Shown here piece after piece: positions 12,057 to 24,223 of a DNA stretch of 64,000 nucleotides. Within the stretch, counting starts at the first letter, position 1; every line of letters begins with the position of its first letter. The position numbers and the translations under genes were made by a program. Location: assembly GCA_963966185.1 (NCBI GenBank), contig CAWZYM010000292.1, positions 62,001-126,000 on the forward strand, in the 5' to 3' direction. A model generated the notes under the pieces. It made no database searches. It was given only the letters and a program-made list of their open reading frames with translations, and was not told the DNA's origin. The stretch is from Rhabditoides inermis (Eukaryota > Nematoda > Chromadorea > Rhabditida > Rhabditidae).

Positions 12057-12791
12057 CTACAGTCTACGAATCTTCGAAACTGGCAACAAATGGGGATTAC
12101 TTTCTAGGAAGGATTTCACAGTTTCATGTTTTGCAGACATTACTATGGAAGGGGGGAGTGAGTTCCAAAGCCTATAAATCCTGTTGAAAAATGCACTGCT
12201 CTTAAGGGCTGTATCAAAACACGGAACCACGCGCCACCCATGAGAAGTGCGAGAACGAGTTGGTACAAAGTTGAAAAGACCATGATAGTCAAGGTATGTA
12301 GAGTTTGTGGTCACTTTATGCATGTATGCCACATCATTCAGAATGCGCCGTTGCTCTAATGTTTGTAAGCCGAGAAGTTGTAATCGTTGGGGATAGGTGA
12401 GTGAGAACAAACCAGCGCGGCGACATATTCGGCGCGTATAGTATCGCTGCACAGATTCTATCGCATTCACCGATCCCACATCCTGAGGGTTCCACAGCTC
12501 AGTGCAGTACTCCAATTTACATCGGAAATAGGTGGTGTAGGCAACAACCAAGACATGTAAATTTCTCGTTTGATAAACCCTCAGAAAATCATTGATTGAG
12601 TTGAGCGTATTTTGAATGATGAGGTCATAGTGAGAGTCAAATACCAGAGAAGTGCTCATAGTTATGCCCAAATCCCGGACTGAGTTAGCAGGTGCGAGAG
12701 TGGTGCCGCCTGCTGTATACTCAAATCGGGGATTTCGGCGACCAATGTGCAAAATTTGTGTCTTTTCAGTGGAAATTTGTAATCCCCACAT
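12057..12791 (-). mobile_element. LINE reverse transcriptase C-terminal fragment
   Basis: An open 244-aa fragment that starts at the GLQIS block and runs to PHLLPVSKIR. It is clearly related to, but diverged from, the C-terminal half of the LINE at 8.3-10.1 kb (shared STEKTQILHIGRRNPR, LEYCTELWNP, GWR..PCFDT..KSS.FF). The palm with the YADD box is absent (5' truncation), and no 3' tail is seen after the stop, so it is a dead fragment. Confidence 0.8.
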
Positions 12792-12891
12792 ATTGGAAAC
12801 CGATTCAAATGGTTTATGGTTCGCTATGTTTCAAAAAAAAAGAGAGTAAGAGCGCTTAGCGTCAGCAAGCAGCGAGTAGATGACAGGGGAT

Positions 12892-12952
<61 letters not shown>

Positions 12953-13491
12953 CGGAAGCCTCGCTGCCTCGCATTCAATTAATTGAACAGAGTTTAGAGA
13001 TTACCCAATACCCAATGCATTGCGGTTTCAATATCGGTCTGGTAAAAGTCTGGTAAATCGATCAAAGTGAGCAGATCACGCGAAGGTCACGACAACATAA
13101 TACGTACAACTTATGTATGTACTAACTTGAATACTTGCTCTTGCTCTTTCAGCTTGCCAGTCCATCTTTCTCCACAGTGAACTGCCTCGACCTGCAGACA
13201 TCATCAGAGTTGAGAAAAGTGGCCACTGTTTCTGTAAAAAAAGGTTTTCTGACTTCGAAAATTCAGAATTTTACTTTCCAACCATATTCACAACATATCC
13301 CACAATCAATATCACACAGTTTCTCGTCTCACAGATTCGGTTGCCGTGTTGCACTGACCGATTAGCATACGAATGTCTCGGATGTATTCCACATCTCCTC
13401 TTGCCTGCGCGTTCCCAGGCGGCCATTGAAGAGTGTTGGTACAAAAGGATGGGATGGGGGATGGCACATCATTCCACTTCGATCACTCGAC
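12792..13491. other. intergenic with GA tract and small shared motif
   Basis: Holds a GA microsatellite (about 12892-12950). At 13151-13185 is a segment beginning CTTGCCAG and containing CATCTTTC.CCACAGTGAA that recurs at 21957-21995. It could be a short dispersed repeat or the start of an exon of an unrecognised gene. Confidence 0.35.
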
Positions 13492-13765
13492 ATGCTCCTT
13501 CCTTTCCTCTTCCCTCTTCTCGCCTCGGCGGCAGCCGGAAACTGTCGCGCGCCCTTCGACAACAGCTACGACGTCAGGAAGACGTGCACCGGCGAGAAGA
13601 AGATTATGGTGAGATACTGTAGGTACTGTAGTATGCACAGTAGTTTACAGTACTACTTCGACTCGGAACACGGGCGGTGCTATCCGTTCCTGGCGACTGG
13701 CTGCTTCGATGCTAAGTCGAATGCGTTCCCCACAGAGGGAAAATGCATGATGAGATGCATACGTG

Positions 13766-13832
<67 letters not shown>

Positions 13833-13834
13833 CT

Positions 13835-13874
<40 letters not shown>

Positions 13875-14256
13875 CCCCCTAGTCCAGACGTTTCCAGCAC
13901 AGGACAAATTCACGTGTGCACTGGGCGCTCCCATCGGAACGTGTCTGGACCCTCTCCTACGCACCCCTGTGATCCGACCGAAGCGCAAAACCACCATCAT
14001 CCTCGTGAGTTGTGGTTGCGACCACAAGACACATCGCCTGTCTGTCTCTCGCTTGCCAGAGTACGCGCAGAGAGAGTACTGGGAACGAGAGAGCGCAGCT
14101 CGCGTCGCGTGCGCGATGCCGGCGCGTTGCGGCGGCTACTAAGATTTGAAATTCTTCATCAGGATTCTGTATTCAGTTTTCCGCACAGCCGAATGCAACT
14201 GTTGGAGAGCTGAACGATGTTACGAGGAATCCACTCGTGCAGCCGAGAGAGGTAAG

Positions 14257-14302
<46 letters not shown>

Positions 14303-14623
14303 GAGAATGGGTGGTCTCAGGTGGAGAAGAAGTGCCCCGCTGGCAGCTCCTGCTTTCAAGATCCCGCCGCGGCGCCGGGATACGGATTCTGCTGCGATGA
14401 TTCCAAGAGAGGTGCACTCTCTCTCTCTCTCTCTCCTCCAATTCTCTCTCTCTCTCTCTCCTCCAATTCTCTCTCTCTCTCCCTCTCTCACCCCCCCCCC
14501 CCCCTATTCAGCTGCTTTCAACGCTGACTACACTCGATGTGAGTCATTTGGTCTCACTGCCTTCCAACCGAAAGAAGAATTCAGCCCGGTCCTGATGGGA
14601 AAGAGGTGAGATAGAGATAGAGA

Positions 14624-14654
<31 letters not shown>

Positions 14655-14748
14655 TCTCTCTCCTCCCAGCTGCTCGCACTTCTTCTGTCCTACTGGCACC
14701 ACTTGCACACAGGGCGACCACTTCGCCACCTGCTGCCAGAAGAAGTAG
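13492..14748 (+). CDS. secreted Kunitz plus lustrin-type cysteine-rich protein
   Basis: Exons: 13492-13608, 13651-13762, 13883-14004, 14177-14251, 14321-14411, 14512-14605, 14670-14748, all in phase. An N-terminal signal peptide (MLLPFLFPLLASAAAG) is followed by one BPTI/Kunitz domain with the expected spacing (NCRAPFDN...CTGEKK...YYFDSEHGRCYPFLATGC...NAFPTEGKCMMRC). Then come two lustrin-type cysteine blocks (KKCPAGSSCF...GYGFCCDD and SHFFCPTGTTC...FATCCQKK, the last ending the protein). Kunitz domains commonly inhibit serine proteases; the P1 region was not assigned. If the third intron is retained, the frame runs on to a stop at 14140-14142 (ending ARCGGY), so a shorter isoform or an extra exon is possible. 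Introns are CT or GA tracts. Confidence 0.8.
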
Positions 14749-15340
14749 ACGATGGCACGAACAAACACATTACTATTACTGTGATAAATGCATGATGAAA
14801 CAGTGTTGGATACAGTAGGATGATGTATGCTTCCTTCCTTACACAGATACGTTGTGATTTAAATGTATTATGAAACAGTCGATTCACATCACATACTTAT
14901 TCTACTTATTCTGTACTCGGTTTTGAGTTTCGATCAATATCGTAAAATTTATAATCAGTGAACCGCAAAATATTGACATTAGTAGAAAAAAACATTTTTT
15001 ATGGTGTTCGGTTCACACAGGTGATACAGTGAACGTATTCTCCATATTTACTTCACCATCATCAATTTATCAACACTGCCATGTAAAATCACCTGTTCAC
15101 CTTATTCGTTTTTATGTTTTATGTAATGGCGCTAGGTTATGGGTTTTCAGATATGTAGGAATTAATGGAAGATTTACACAGTGATTCGTTTTCTTCATTG
15201 CGTACTTCAATGCAAAACAGGTGTTCGTGTATAATGCAAACTTCAGTCCGTGTTGCAACTGAGTTTCTATTTGAAATAGTGTACAACAATCCCACAATAA
15301 TCTTACTCGTCAATGTAACTATACTAACGTCGTTTTCAGA
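14749..15340. other. intergenic, AT-rich
   Basis: Contains the 3' flank of the Kunitz gene and the 5' flank of the next plus-strand gene. No gene, repeat or clear promoter element is recognised. Confidence 0.5.
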
Positions 15341-18089
15341 ATGTATATATTTTGTTTCGCTTGTGTTATTTTGGTAATTATCGACTTCGCAATCGGCAAA
15401 GTGACGTGCTACAACGAAGGAATAGCATTGTGAGTTATTTAAAACATCATTTCAAATAGTTTCGGATTCAGTGACAAAGGTTCGACTCCCAGACAAGCTA
15501 AGAAAACTTGCAAGGGTGATTACTGTATCTACAAATATACAACCACCGATGGAAGCTATCCTCCAAGAGACTACTTGTTCACGGTGAATTCATTGAATTT
15601 TGATAGCTCATTTGCTTTTCATCCACTGTAATTTTTAGAGCTGCGGAGACGATTCGAAAGACATCGATCCGAATCTCCGCGTGTTTCCACCCTACGCAGA
15701 CTGCAGCAAGAAAACCAGCGAGAAAGCCTACTCGTGTACTTGCAAGTGAGTTGTTATATACAATTAAAGTTCCCGCCATTTCTCCAGTTCAAATATCCCC
15801 GCACCATTGGTTGTCTATGCACCGCTCGCGCGCAAGCAGCGTAATTTGGAATGTACTGTTGCGATCAATGGTAGATGATCTAGCCATTAGACATGATGCA
15901 GTTTTCATAAAATATTTCCCACAGCGTATGCAACGTGCTTGCGCACAAATTGTGATCCTGGAGAATTGGAGAGGACTTTATACATGTATTACGCTTTAAG
16001 AACGGACAAATGCAACGACCCGTCAAAGTTGTTCAAGACATGGTCGGAGCACGTGACCACTGTGCCTAATGTGAGTATAAAATAATGACGAGTACGACAC
16101 GAGTAAAAAGATGAAAAGTAACAATTGTAATCGAACACTACCGTTGAGATCACGTGTCGCTCGAACTCGTTCAACTCGGAGAAGTGCCGGCAGGAGCTGA
16201 CGGGTACCGAGGACGAGACATGCGCGGCCTCCAGCCGATGCTTCTACGCCAAAATGAACACGCCCCCCGAAGACGAATCATATGTGAGCAATGTTTCGTG
16301 GTTGAAGGAGTGGCGACTTATGTCTGCCACAACCTGCCAGATCTCCTCATTTACGCGACAGCAAAACTTTTGTTGTGAAAGGGAATCGAACTCCAGAGCT
16401 CGGTTCAACAACGCTGCGCACATACATATGTATGTACACTGAGTGATGAGCCATGAAGCAAGTGAAAGAAAGTGGTTCATTAGCGCTGAAGTCTCCGAGC
16501 ACAGTTTTTGTAGTATTGAAGAGTTGAACGGTAGGTCATTCGTGCTGGGACCAATTTCGATTTCGAAAAATCTTAACGCTAAATCTTCGTTTTTTCGGAT
16601 ACAATGGAAATGGTTAAAATGATTTTTAATAATATTTCGAGTCGAAAATAAGTCGTCATTGTTCCTCTGTCCTTTTTTTGCATTTTTGTGAAAACTATGT
16701 AGAAAAATATATCATTAAATTGAATTGATTTAGTGCCGACATCAAGAATATAACAACGAAGATGAAACACACAGGGTTTAGTCTGCGTGAAGTGTCTGTC
16801 GGTGGTTCCTTCTTGTCGGGATCCGACGTGAAAGATGGGTGGTGTGCTTGGTCTCACGCTTGGGTTGACGTTGCGACAGCGACAGCCATTGTACGAAGTG
16901 TACTCGGCGGGTTCAACTCCGTTTTCCGCGGATTCCTCAAGTTTCAAAGCCAGCAGCGAACATGTAGCGGGTACCGTTGATTCAGCAATTCTCCACGTAG
17001 ACCGGGTTTGGCGAGTGGGACGGGGAAAATAAACTGGGGGGACCGACCACTCGGGGGCAAGGGAAGATGATGGAATATGTCATATTATGGTACTATCCTA
17101 TCGGACTATCGCGCCATGTTCTGTGTCAGGTTGCCAGGTTCTATTATTTTTAATCACTTTTACAGGGCGAATGCTTCTACAATAAGTGGAGTTGTGACGA
17201 AACGGTTCACATGCCGTATGAACTTGCAGTTCGCGACAACGCGTGTTACAAGGAAATGTTTTTGAAATAGTATTTTGTGTATACATTAATTACATAATAA
17301 TACAATGTTTCAGTGGGTGTTCTCAAACGTGATGAATAAGGCTAAAGAGAAGGAGAATCAACAATGCAGATGTGATACGGTAATATACACTTCTTGTGGT
17401 CGTTTTATATTTGTGAAAACAGGAAATGTGTAACGTCGATCTGATCAATTCTCTTCCGACGTCTGAAGGAAAGGTCAAGTGTCATAGAGGAAAAGTGAGT
17501 CGCTATCTATTAATCTCTGAGACAGAAATATTCAGAGCACCTGTATGGGAGATTTTTGCGTTCTCTCCAAAATAAACTACTATCCCAACAAATACACGGA
17601 TTTGTTCGATCAGAACAAGAATCTAATCACCCTCGACACAGGCTGTGTCACTCTCAATGAATCCATGGCGAGCGGGAGAACTGAGGTGCGTTTCGTTTTC
17701 GTTGTTTTTGAACTGAATCTTTTTTTCAGCCCGGTATTTGGGATCAATTCAATTACATCACACTCTTCTGCAATGAAGACTACTGTAATGCGAATCAGAC
17801 GACCGCGATCAAATCGATAACGAACTACTATCAGAAGCGGGATGACGTAATTCGTTATTTGAGTATTACCAGGTTGATAGTATTGTTGTAGTCAGGAGTG
17901 ACGGAAAAATCAAAGACAACAAAGAAACCAACGGATACGAAAGCAACAACAGTGACTTACGATGGAGAAACAACGACGGAAGATGCGACTACGGAAAGTA
18001 CAGACGCTGAGACAACCACAGAGAAGCATTCGAGAGAGTGCCAAATTTATCTTGTCGTGATGTTTGTTCTCATTCCATTCATCTTGTGA
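15341..18089 (+). CDS. ET-module extracellular protein with C-terminal hydrophobic tail
   Basis: Exons: 15341-15429, 15460-15583, 15639-15745, 15788-15840, 15925-16070, 16149-16283, 17166-about 17258, 17314-about 17380, 17423-17494, 17536-17685, 17730-17846, 17892-18089. A signal peptide (MYIFCFACVILVIIDFAIG) leads into cysteine modules: KVTCYNEG, KKTCKGDYC, YSCTC, ITCRSNSF, GECFYNKWSC, QQCRCDTEMCN, STCMGDFC, LDTGCVTLNES and LFCNEDYCN. A Thr/Lys/Glu-rich stalk and a final hydrophobic segment (IYLVVMFVLIPFIL) suggest a GPI anchor or membrane tether. The donor after the exon at 17166 is not resolved: no GT lies in the needed phase, so a sequence error or small indel is possible there. Paralogous to the minus-strand gene at 6.5-11.6 kb. 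Confidence 0.75.
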
Positions 18090-18738
18090 AACTATTCCTA
18101 TCTTCTATGTGATGATGTTTGATCATATGGTTCGTGTATAAACTTATATAACTCATACAGTTTCATAGTCGATAAAATTTAGATGATTGCACATATCTTT
18201 TCATATTTGTTTCGCATTTCTCCGACACATTATGTTGTTTTTAGGTTGAACAGGTGGTTTTCAGTATTACCTGCAATGCACTGCGCAGGGAGTTTATTGG
18301 AGAAAATGAAACATTTGATTAAAAAAAAATATTGTTTCTTTTTCAACCATTGTGGTAATTCTGGGCTCTCTAAATCATTTTCTGTCGCCACATTGGCAGC
18401 TGACAAACCAGAAACTACTACACACATTCCGTCAGCGATGACACCGACTGATCGAGTTCGAGAGTCACGCAACTTGTTATCAGACAGTTGTGTTGACCAC
18501 CCTGAATCACTAAAAATCTGTACTCATTGCATAAAAGGGCGATATTTTGTGAACACGAAAAAAACGGATCCAAAAAGTATCGGGTCGTCCGGCCAGTCCA
18601 CTGTCTCTCCTCTCGCATGTGTGACCATGTGACGACTTCCTGAAAATCAGTAATCACTGGAGACGGGACAGGTCCGTTCTGATTGTCGGGTCATTGTGAC
18701 GCGTGTGCACTGCGGCGGCGGTCGGCCAGAAGCACCCA
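18090..18738. other. intergenic
   Basis: AT-rich flank with no recognisable gene; the longest ORF (18183-18632) has no domain and no splice context. Coding sequence could begin slightly before 18739. Confidence 0.4.
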
Positions 18739-18877
18739 ATGCGACCCATCCACGTCTGCTCTCCACCCGTGGGAGAGGAGTGGGCGAGAGATGCGGAGGG
18801 CACACTCAACACATCCGTCTGCTCCGTCGATCCATCTGGGAAGGTAGAGAGGGAGAGAGGGAAGGAGACAGAGAGAT

Positions 18878-18914
<37 letters not shown>

Positions 18915-19016
18915 AGATCCTGTTGCGCTTCCGGTGTCTGGCAGTGTCCGCCTCGGAGGGCCAGCCGCAGTCGCAGCGCACAACGATCGGTCGGCTCGAG
19001 ATGGCGACGGGAAAGG

Positions 19017-19058
<42 letters not shown>

Positions 19059-19531
19059 GCTCACTCTCTCTCTTTCTCTCCATCTCAATCGACCTGTCTT
19101 TCTCTTCTGTTTCTCATTACTTATTTCCATCTCACTTCTATGCAAACGCAAGTAGTTCGAAGTGGGTTGAGGTTATCTGAAGATGGTTGGGAGTAGTTGT
19201 TAGTTGGACGTTGGGAGTTAGAACGCTACTTGTACCATGCTCTCTTTCCAGTGTGTCCACTACCCTCTGGATCTGGATCTAGGCGAGCCAGTAACGTTTT
19301 CGCGATTCTACGTGATCAATGAGACCACCGGTGAGACCCTCCCCCCCTCTCTCTCTCTCTCCCTCTCTCCCTCTCCCCCTCTTTCTCTCTCTCTCACTCT
19401 CTCTCTTTCTCTCTCTTTCTCTCCTTCTCTCAGCTCATTCTTCAAGGCGTGGTTTGCTTCTTCAACGCACACACTTGCATGCTCATTCAAGTGTTGTTTG
19501 TGATGAATGATCAGAAGAAGGTAAGCAGCTC

Positions 19532-19580
<49 letters not shown>

Positions 19581-19774
19581 ACCTTTCCTCTCGCTCAGCT
19601 GGCCGAGATCTCTCTTATCCGCCGCAAGCAGTGGCGTCAGATGATCGGCGACAACTATGGAATCGGTTGGCACACTCCTTACAGCACCCCCTTCACCCCT
19701 TTCAGCTCTCGGGCTGCTCCCGGAAGGGCGCATTCTCGTATCCGGACAGGCAGATCCTGGAGTGAGAGGAGAGA

Positions 19775-19833
<59 letters not shown>

Positions 19834-20420
19834 GGGGGGGAGAGAGAGGGAGAGGGAGAGAGAGAGAGAGATTGCAGGACGGCGGCGCGATGCACTCTCA
19901 TCTGATCGCGGCCGATCCGCGTCTCACCAGCGAGTACCCTGATGTGGAGCTGGACAAGGAGGTACTCTCTCTGTTCTCTCTCGCTCTCTCTCTCTCTCTC
20001 TTTCTCACTCTCTCTCTCTGTTCTCTGTTTTCTGCTCTCTCTCTCTCCCTCCCTCCCTCTCTGTCTGTCTCTCTTCAGCCCTCTCTTTACCTCTCCAGTT
20101 CGCCTCGTTCTCTCGCGCTCTCTCCGAGAGGGAGCTCGCACCCGCGAGCGCCGGCCGTCTCTCCATCTGGCCTGCCACTATCAATCTCGACAGGAACCGA
20201 CTGGTCTTCATGTTCCATCTGTAAGGATACTGTGACCTTCAGTACTCCAGTAGATTTCGGTAGACTACAGTATCCTAGAGTACCGCGTCTCTTGTAGGAA
20301 GACGAGTGGCGAGAGGGTGTGGCAGACTAACGTAATGGGTGAGATCTGTTTCGAAGAAGGAGGAAAGACGCAGATGCGACTTGTGCCAGTAGAAGATTCC
20401 AGTATCAGGGAGAGGTGAGC

Positions 20421-20463
<43 letters not shown>

Positions 20464-20933
20464 CTATATTCTCGCAGTAACATCGATCATACGATGCTAC
20501 GCGGAATGCTGCACTCCAAGCAGGTACAGTTTGTGAGATCTTCCGTATCCGGTGTACTGAAAGTTTATCGTACCATCTACTGGAAGCTATTGTGTTTTCA
20601 GTACTGTATTACCGTCATACTGTTACCTTAATCGGGTTCAGACCACGTGGCTCATCTTCCAAGCGCCCCACTATGGCCTGTTCGTTCAACTGCCCTGCAT
20701 CGGCCTCACCCGATTCGGACCATGGGCTTTCAAGCTGTATCGCGCGTGTCGCAGCTTGTTCGAGTGGGTTGATGGGAGAGAGAGGGAGAGAGAGAGAGAA
20801 AGAGAGAGAGACCAACAGACACTCTAGTGAAAGAGAGAGAGAGACCAACAGACACTCTAGTGAAAGAGAGAGAGAGACCAACAGACACTCTAGTGAAAGA
20901 GAGAGAGAGAGAAAGACCAACAGACACTCTAGT

Positions 20934-20980
<47 letters not shown>

Positions 20981-21385
20981 TTTTGAGTGGCCTGGCTACC
21001 TCGTCGCAGCGTCTCTCTGGCTGGGACGGGGGCGTGTGTCATCGCCTTGTCTCCCGTCTCTTCCTCTGGCTGTTCGGAGCTGCTCGCTTCCCTCCACCCG
21101 TCACTCCCACACGACTCGTTGTAGCTGCCATCGACACTCGCAAGAGGAAGGTGTACATGTCGAATGCGCAGGTAGAAATTGAAAGAGAGAGAGAGAGAGA
21201 GAGGGAGAGGGAGAGGGAGAGGGAGAGAGAGAGAGAGGGAGAGAGAGAGAGAGAGGAGAGAGAGAGGTTCGTTTCAGTTCTACCCCGATCCGCTTCCACC
21301 GAATCTCACATACAGCATCCTCATGGATTGCGATTCGACGGGATCGGCGCACCTCTGCTACCTCTTCGAGAAGACGGACAAGGTG

Positions 21386-21427
<42 letters not shown>

Positions 21428-21505
21428 TTTCTCTCACTCACTTTATTTCTTTTTCTCTCTCTCCCTATCTCTCTCTTTCTCTCTGTTTCTCTCTCACTCT
21501 CTGTA

Positions 21506-21560
<55 letters not shown>

Positions 21561-21875
21561 ACTCACTCACGTCTTGCTGTCTTGCAGTCGCCAGTGCTGG
21601 AGATGCATCTCCTTCTTCCTCCGGCCGACCCGCAGTCTCTCTCTCGTCTCGCATCTCTGGTTGGTTCAGCAAGGAAAGTCTTCTCACCTTTATCCAGTTA
21701 CAGACTGTCGCTCATCACAAGCTCAAGCTCTGATCCGCTCACTCTCGCACCACAATCCATCTACTCGCCAATACTTTCTCAATTTTCTCGCGTTTTCACA
21801 TTGTTTTTCCAATTCATTCCGTCACTCACATACATTGCAAAACTGTTTATTTGTATCGCAACAGTGTTTATATGA
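18739..21875 (+). CDS. uncharacterised 14-exon gene
   Basis: Exons in one phase: 18739-18843, 18917-19015, 19252-19311 (or -19330), 19434-19520 (or from 19447), 19599-19665, 19706-19761, 19878-19961, 20099-20220, 20298-20414, 20478-20523, 20642-20767, 20977-21171, 21278-21382, 21588-21875; about 518 aa. I do not recognise the family. Visible features are a cysteine-containing N-terminus (MRPIHVCSPPVGEEW), LLPEGRILVSGQADPGDGG, LVFMFHL, a WLIFQAPHYGLFVQLPCIGL stretch, VVAAIDTRKRKVYM, DCDSTGSAHLCYLFEK and a hydrophobic C-terminus (LFFQFIPSLTYIAKLFICIA). The start is tentative and may lie in an unrecognised upstream exon. A degenerate copy of the last exon occurs at 61065-61219. Most introns are CT or GA microsatellite; the acceptor before 20977 lies in pure GA repeat. 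Confidence 0.6.
20808..20942. repeat. intronic minisatellite, four copies
   Basis: Four tandem copies of a roughly 30-base unit containing CCAACAGACACTCTAGTGAA joined by GA runs, inside the intron before the exon at 20977. Confidence 0.85.
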
Positions 21876-22178
21876 GAATGGGATAGTAGTAGTTTATAGA
21901 TAGGTGTAACCATAACACAAAACACTTGAATTTTGAAAATTTGAAATTTCTTTCAGCTTGCCAGCGCGGAACCCATCTTTCGCCACAGTGAATGGTCTAC
22001 CCACTGCTTGTAGTCGTTCCCGCGTCCATAGAACAGCTTTGTATTATTGCGGACAGAATCTGCCCAGCGGTCGGCCGTCCGGGTTCTCGAGTGACGTTGC
22101 GCGACCTTCAATCGGTAGTCGCCCGTTTCCATCGCCCGTCCGCCCTCCTTTGTATATGTTCAGTTCATCTATCCATCT
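21876..22178. other. intergenic; left edge of the five-unit duplication
   Basis: Unique sequence until about 22136, where similarity to the other units (CCGTCCGCCCTCCTTTG) begins. Contains at 21957 the CTTGCCAG...CACAGTGAA motif also seen at 13151. Confidence 0.5.
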
Positions 22179-22179
22179 A

Positions 22180-23536
22180 CAGTGTCGTGACCAAACCACA
22201 CTTCCAAAAAAGTGCTACCCACTATTTTTGGGTAAAGTCATTCATTGGGCATCCAAAAACACCTTGACTTCATATTACATGATTGATTTCTTGAATTTAA
22301 ATAAGCAGTAAAGATACAACATCAAATAATTGCAAGTCTCTGATTTAAACAAAGCCTAACTATACTATAAAATGATATAATGGTCTGAAACTCTCTCGGT
22401 ACTTCGTAGGGTGTCCCTTGTTCACAATAACGGTCTGGCAGCGGCGGGGCATCGAATCTATCAGCTTGTGAAGGGTCGCGAGGTCGAACCTCTTTTATTA
22501 ATGCCTGAGAAACGCGTACTTCTCGTCTGCAGACCCGAACCTTGCGAGTCCGCCGATCGAGCTCTTCCCAGAAGTGCTCGATGAAGTTGTGGTCCGTCGA
22601 CTGGTTTTTCGACACTATGGCTCTTCACTTGCCTATTTTGAACACGTCTCAAGAGAGGATGGTGCAATGGAAAAATTGGACATTTCTATAAATTGACCTT
22701 GATGTGCTTGAAGGAGTGTCCCGGGTCATTGTTTAGCAGACTATTGGTCAGAACTTCGTCTTGCAGCTAGACAATGAAAAAAGAAGTCCTCTAAACTCAT
22801 AAAGGTCGGTTTATAGAAATGTCCAAGTTTGCCATGGCACCATCCTCTATTAGGACGCGTTCAAAAAGGACAAGTGAAGAGTCATAGTGTCGAAAAGCCA
22901 GTCGCCGGACCACAACTTCATCGAGCACCTCTGGGAAGAGCTCGATCGGCGGACTCGCAAGGTTTGGGTCTAGAATGCAAACGAGAAGTTCGCGTTGCTC
23001 AGGCAGGAATGAAAGAGGTTCGACCTCGCGACCCTCCACAAGCTGATAGATTCGATGCCCCGTCGCTGCCAGGCCGTGATTGAAAACAAAGGACACCCGA
23101 CAAAGTACTGAGTGAATTTCGGGTCAGTATATGATTTTATAAAACAGTTAGGCTTAGTTGAAATAAGAGTTTTGCAATTTTTGATGTGGTTTCTTTGAAG
23201 CTTCTTTAAATAATGGTAATAAACTATTTGATATGAAATCAAGGTGTCTTTGGATGCTCAAAAAATAGTTCTACTCAAGAAAAGTGAATAGAACTTTTTT
23301 GGAAGTGTGGTTTGGTCACAGGAATTTTTCAAAGTTAAAAACGAGAAAATGATGATTTTGTGAATACAGTAATCCGCCTACAGTAACCGGTAGAATAGAT
23401 GGGGATCGACATGGAGCATTATATTAGGTCAGAATGGGGATCAGAAAACAGTGTGCAAAAGATGGTAGCTCTTTCTGTAAATTGAATAGTCTTAGAGAAC
23501 AAAAACCAAAAGGTGATACCTTTTTGGCCGCCACTG
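22180..23536. mobile_element. Tc1/mariner-type element with internal palindrome
   Basis: Ends are CAGTGTCGTGACCAAACC on the left and, inverted, CAGTGGCGGCCAAAAAGG on the right, flanked by TA on both sides. The paralogous empty site CATCTATGTTAGC is intact in U3, U4 and U5. The interior is a large imperfect palindrome: two inverted remnants of the transposase C-terminus, minus at about 22390-22640 and plus at about 22880-23112, each with the Tc1-family ending LIDSMPRRCQ.VI.NKGHPTKY. No complete transposase ORF exists, so it cannot move by itself. Confidence 0.8.
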
Positions 23537-23855
23537 TATGTTAGCTTCACGGCATGTAGAATATTGAATTTGCCAGTCCGAATCTTGCCTGCATGCCTTC
23601 GCTGCTCAGTCGTTTATTTGCCTGTAGGGTAAGTACCTAGCATCTGTCGCTCTATCGCGTGCCGTCTGGAAACGGCCGCGTGTGGTGGTTGTGTGAGCCC
23701 ACGTCTTCAAGCGGGGAGTGCGTTCGTGTTGAAGAGGTTCGCCTTGATGTGGCAGTCTCCTTTCCATGTGGTTCGGCCCGGTAGCAGTAGCGACGGCGGC
23801 AGCCTTCTTGAGTATGTTGATCAGCTGCTCGTATGGTCAACGACCTCACTCGTTT

Positions 23856-23968
23856 CAAAGTTTGCCCTCAATGTATCGTCTTTTGGGTCAGCAGTTTCCA
23901 TTGAAAACATCTTGTTTGGGGCTTGTTTGAACCTTCTTTGGACCACCGCGAACGATAGTTTGGGGTGT
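23856..23968. repeat. single arm of the promoter foldback in U1
   Basis: Matches the right arm of the inverted repeat found upstream of copies 3, 4 and 5. The left arm and loop are deleted here; the deletion junction is near 23840. Confidence 0.7.
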
Positions 23969-24163
23969 TTGTAATGTTCTCTCAAGAGATAGCTGGATCA
24001 ATTTGCCACATAGTCTCTAACGAATACTAATCAGTCATAACTCCGCTCTCAATACGGAACCATACAGTATGATCAAGTATTCCAGCTGTGTTTTCGTCAC
24101 GAAACGTCACGAAAAAAAGCGCCTTGTCTCAAATCATTTTGTATTCCTCTCCAACTTCTTGCT

Positions 24164-24171
24164 CATAAATA
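24164..24171 (+). promoter_or_regulatory. TATA-like element of the neuropeptide-like gene, copy 1
   Basis: CATAAATA sits about 60 bases before the ATG and is conserved at the same distance in copies 3, 4 and 5 (37414, 48495, 56090). Core-promoter function is an inference from position. Confidence 0.35.
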
Positions 24172-24223
24172 CGCGAGCTAACATGGTGGTAGGCATCCAG
24201 TCTTCACAAGGACATCCGATAGA

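Noticed and set aside
13740..14213. Alternative frame through the Kunitz region
   Set aside because: It runs through the CT repeat; the Kunitz cysteine spacing is only met in the frame used in the model.
16762..17032. Possible exon in the long intron of the second ET-module gene
   Set aside because: The ORF has no cysteines typical of the protein and no splice sites in phase.
20727..21903. Glu/Arg-rich 358-aa ORF over GA repeats
   Set aside because: Continuous reading would include several introns; true exons on either side use clear splice sites and other frames.
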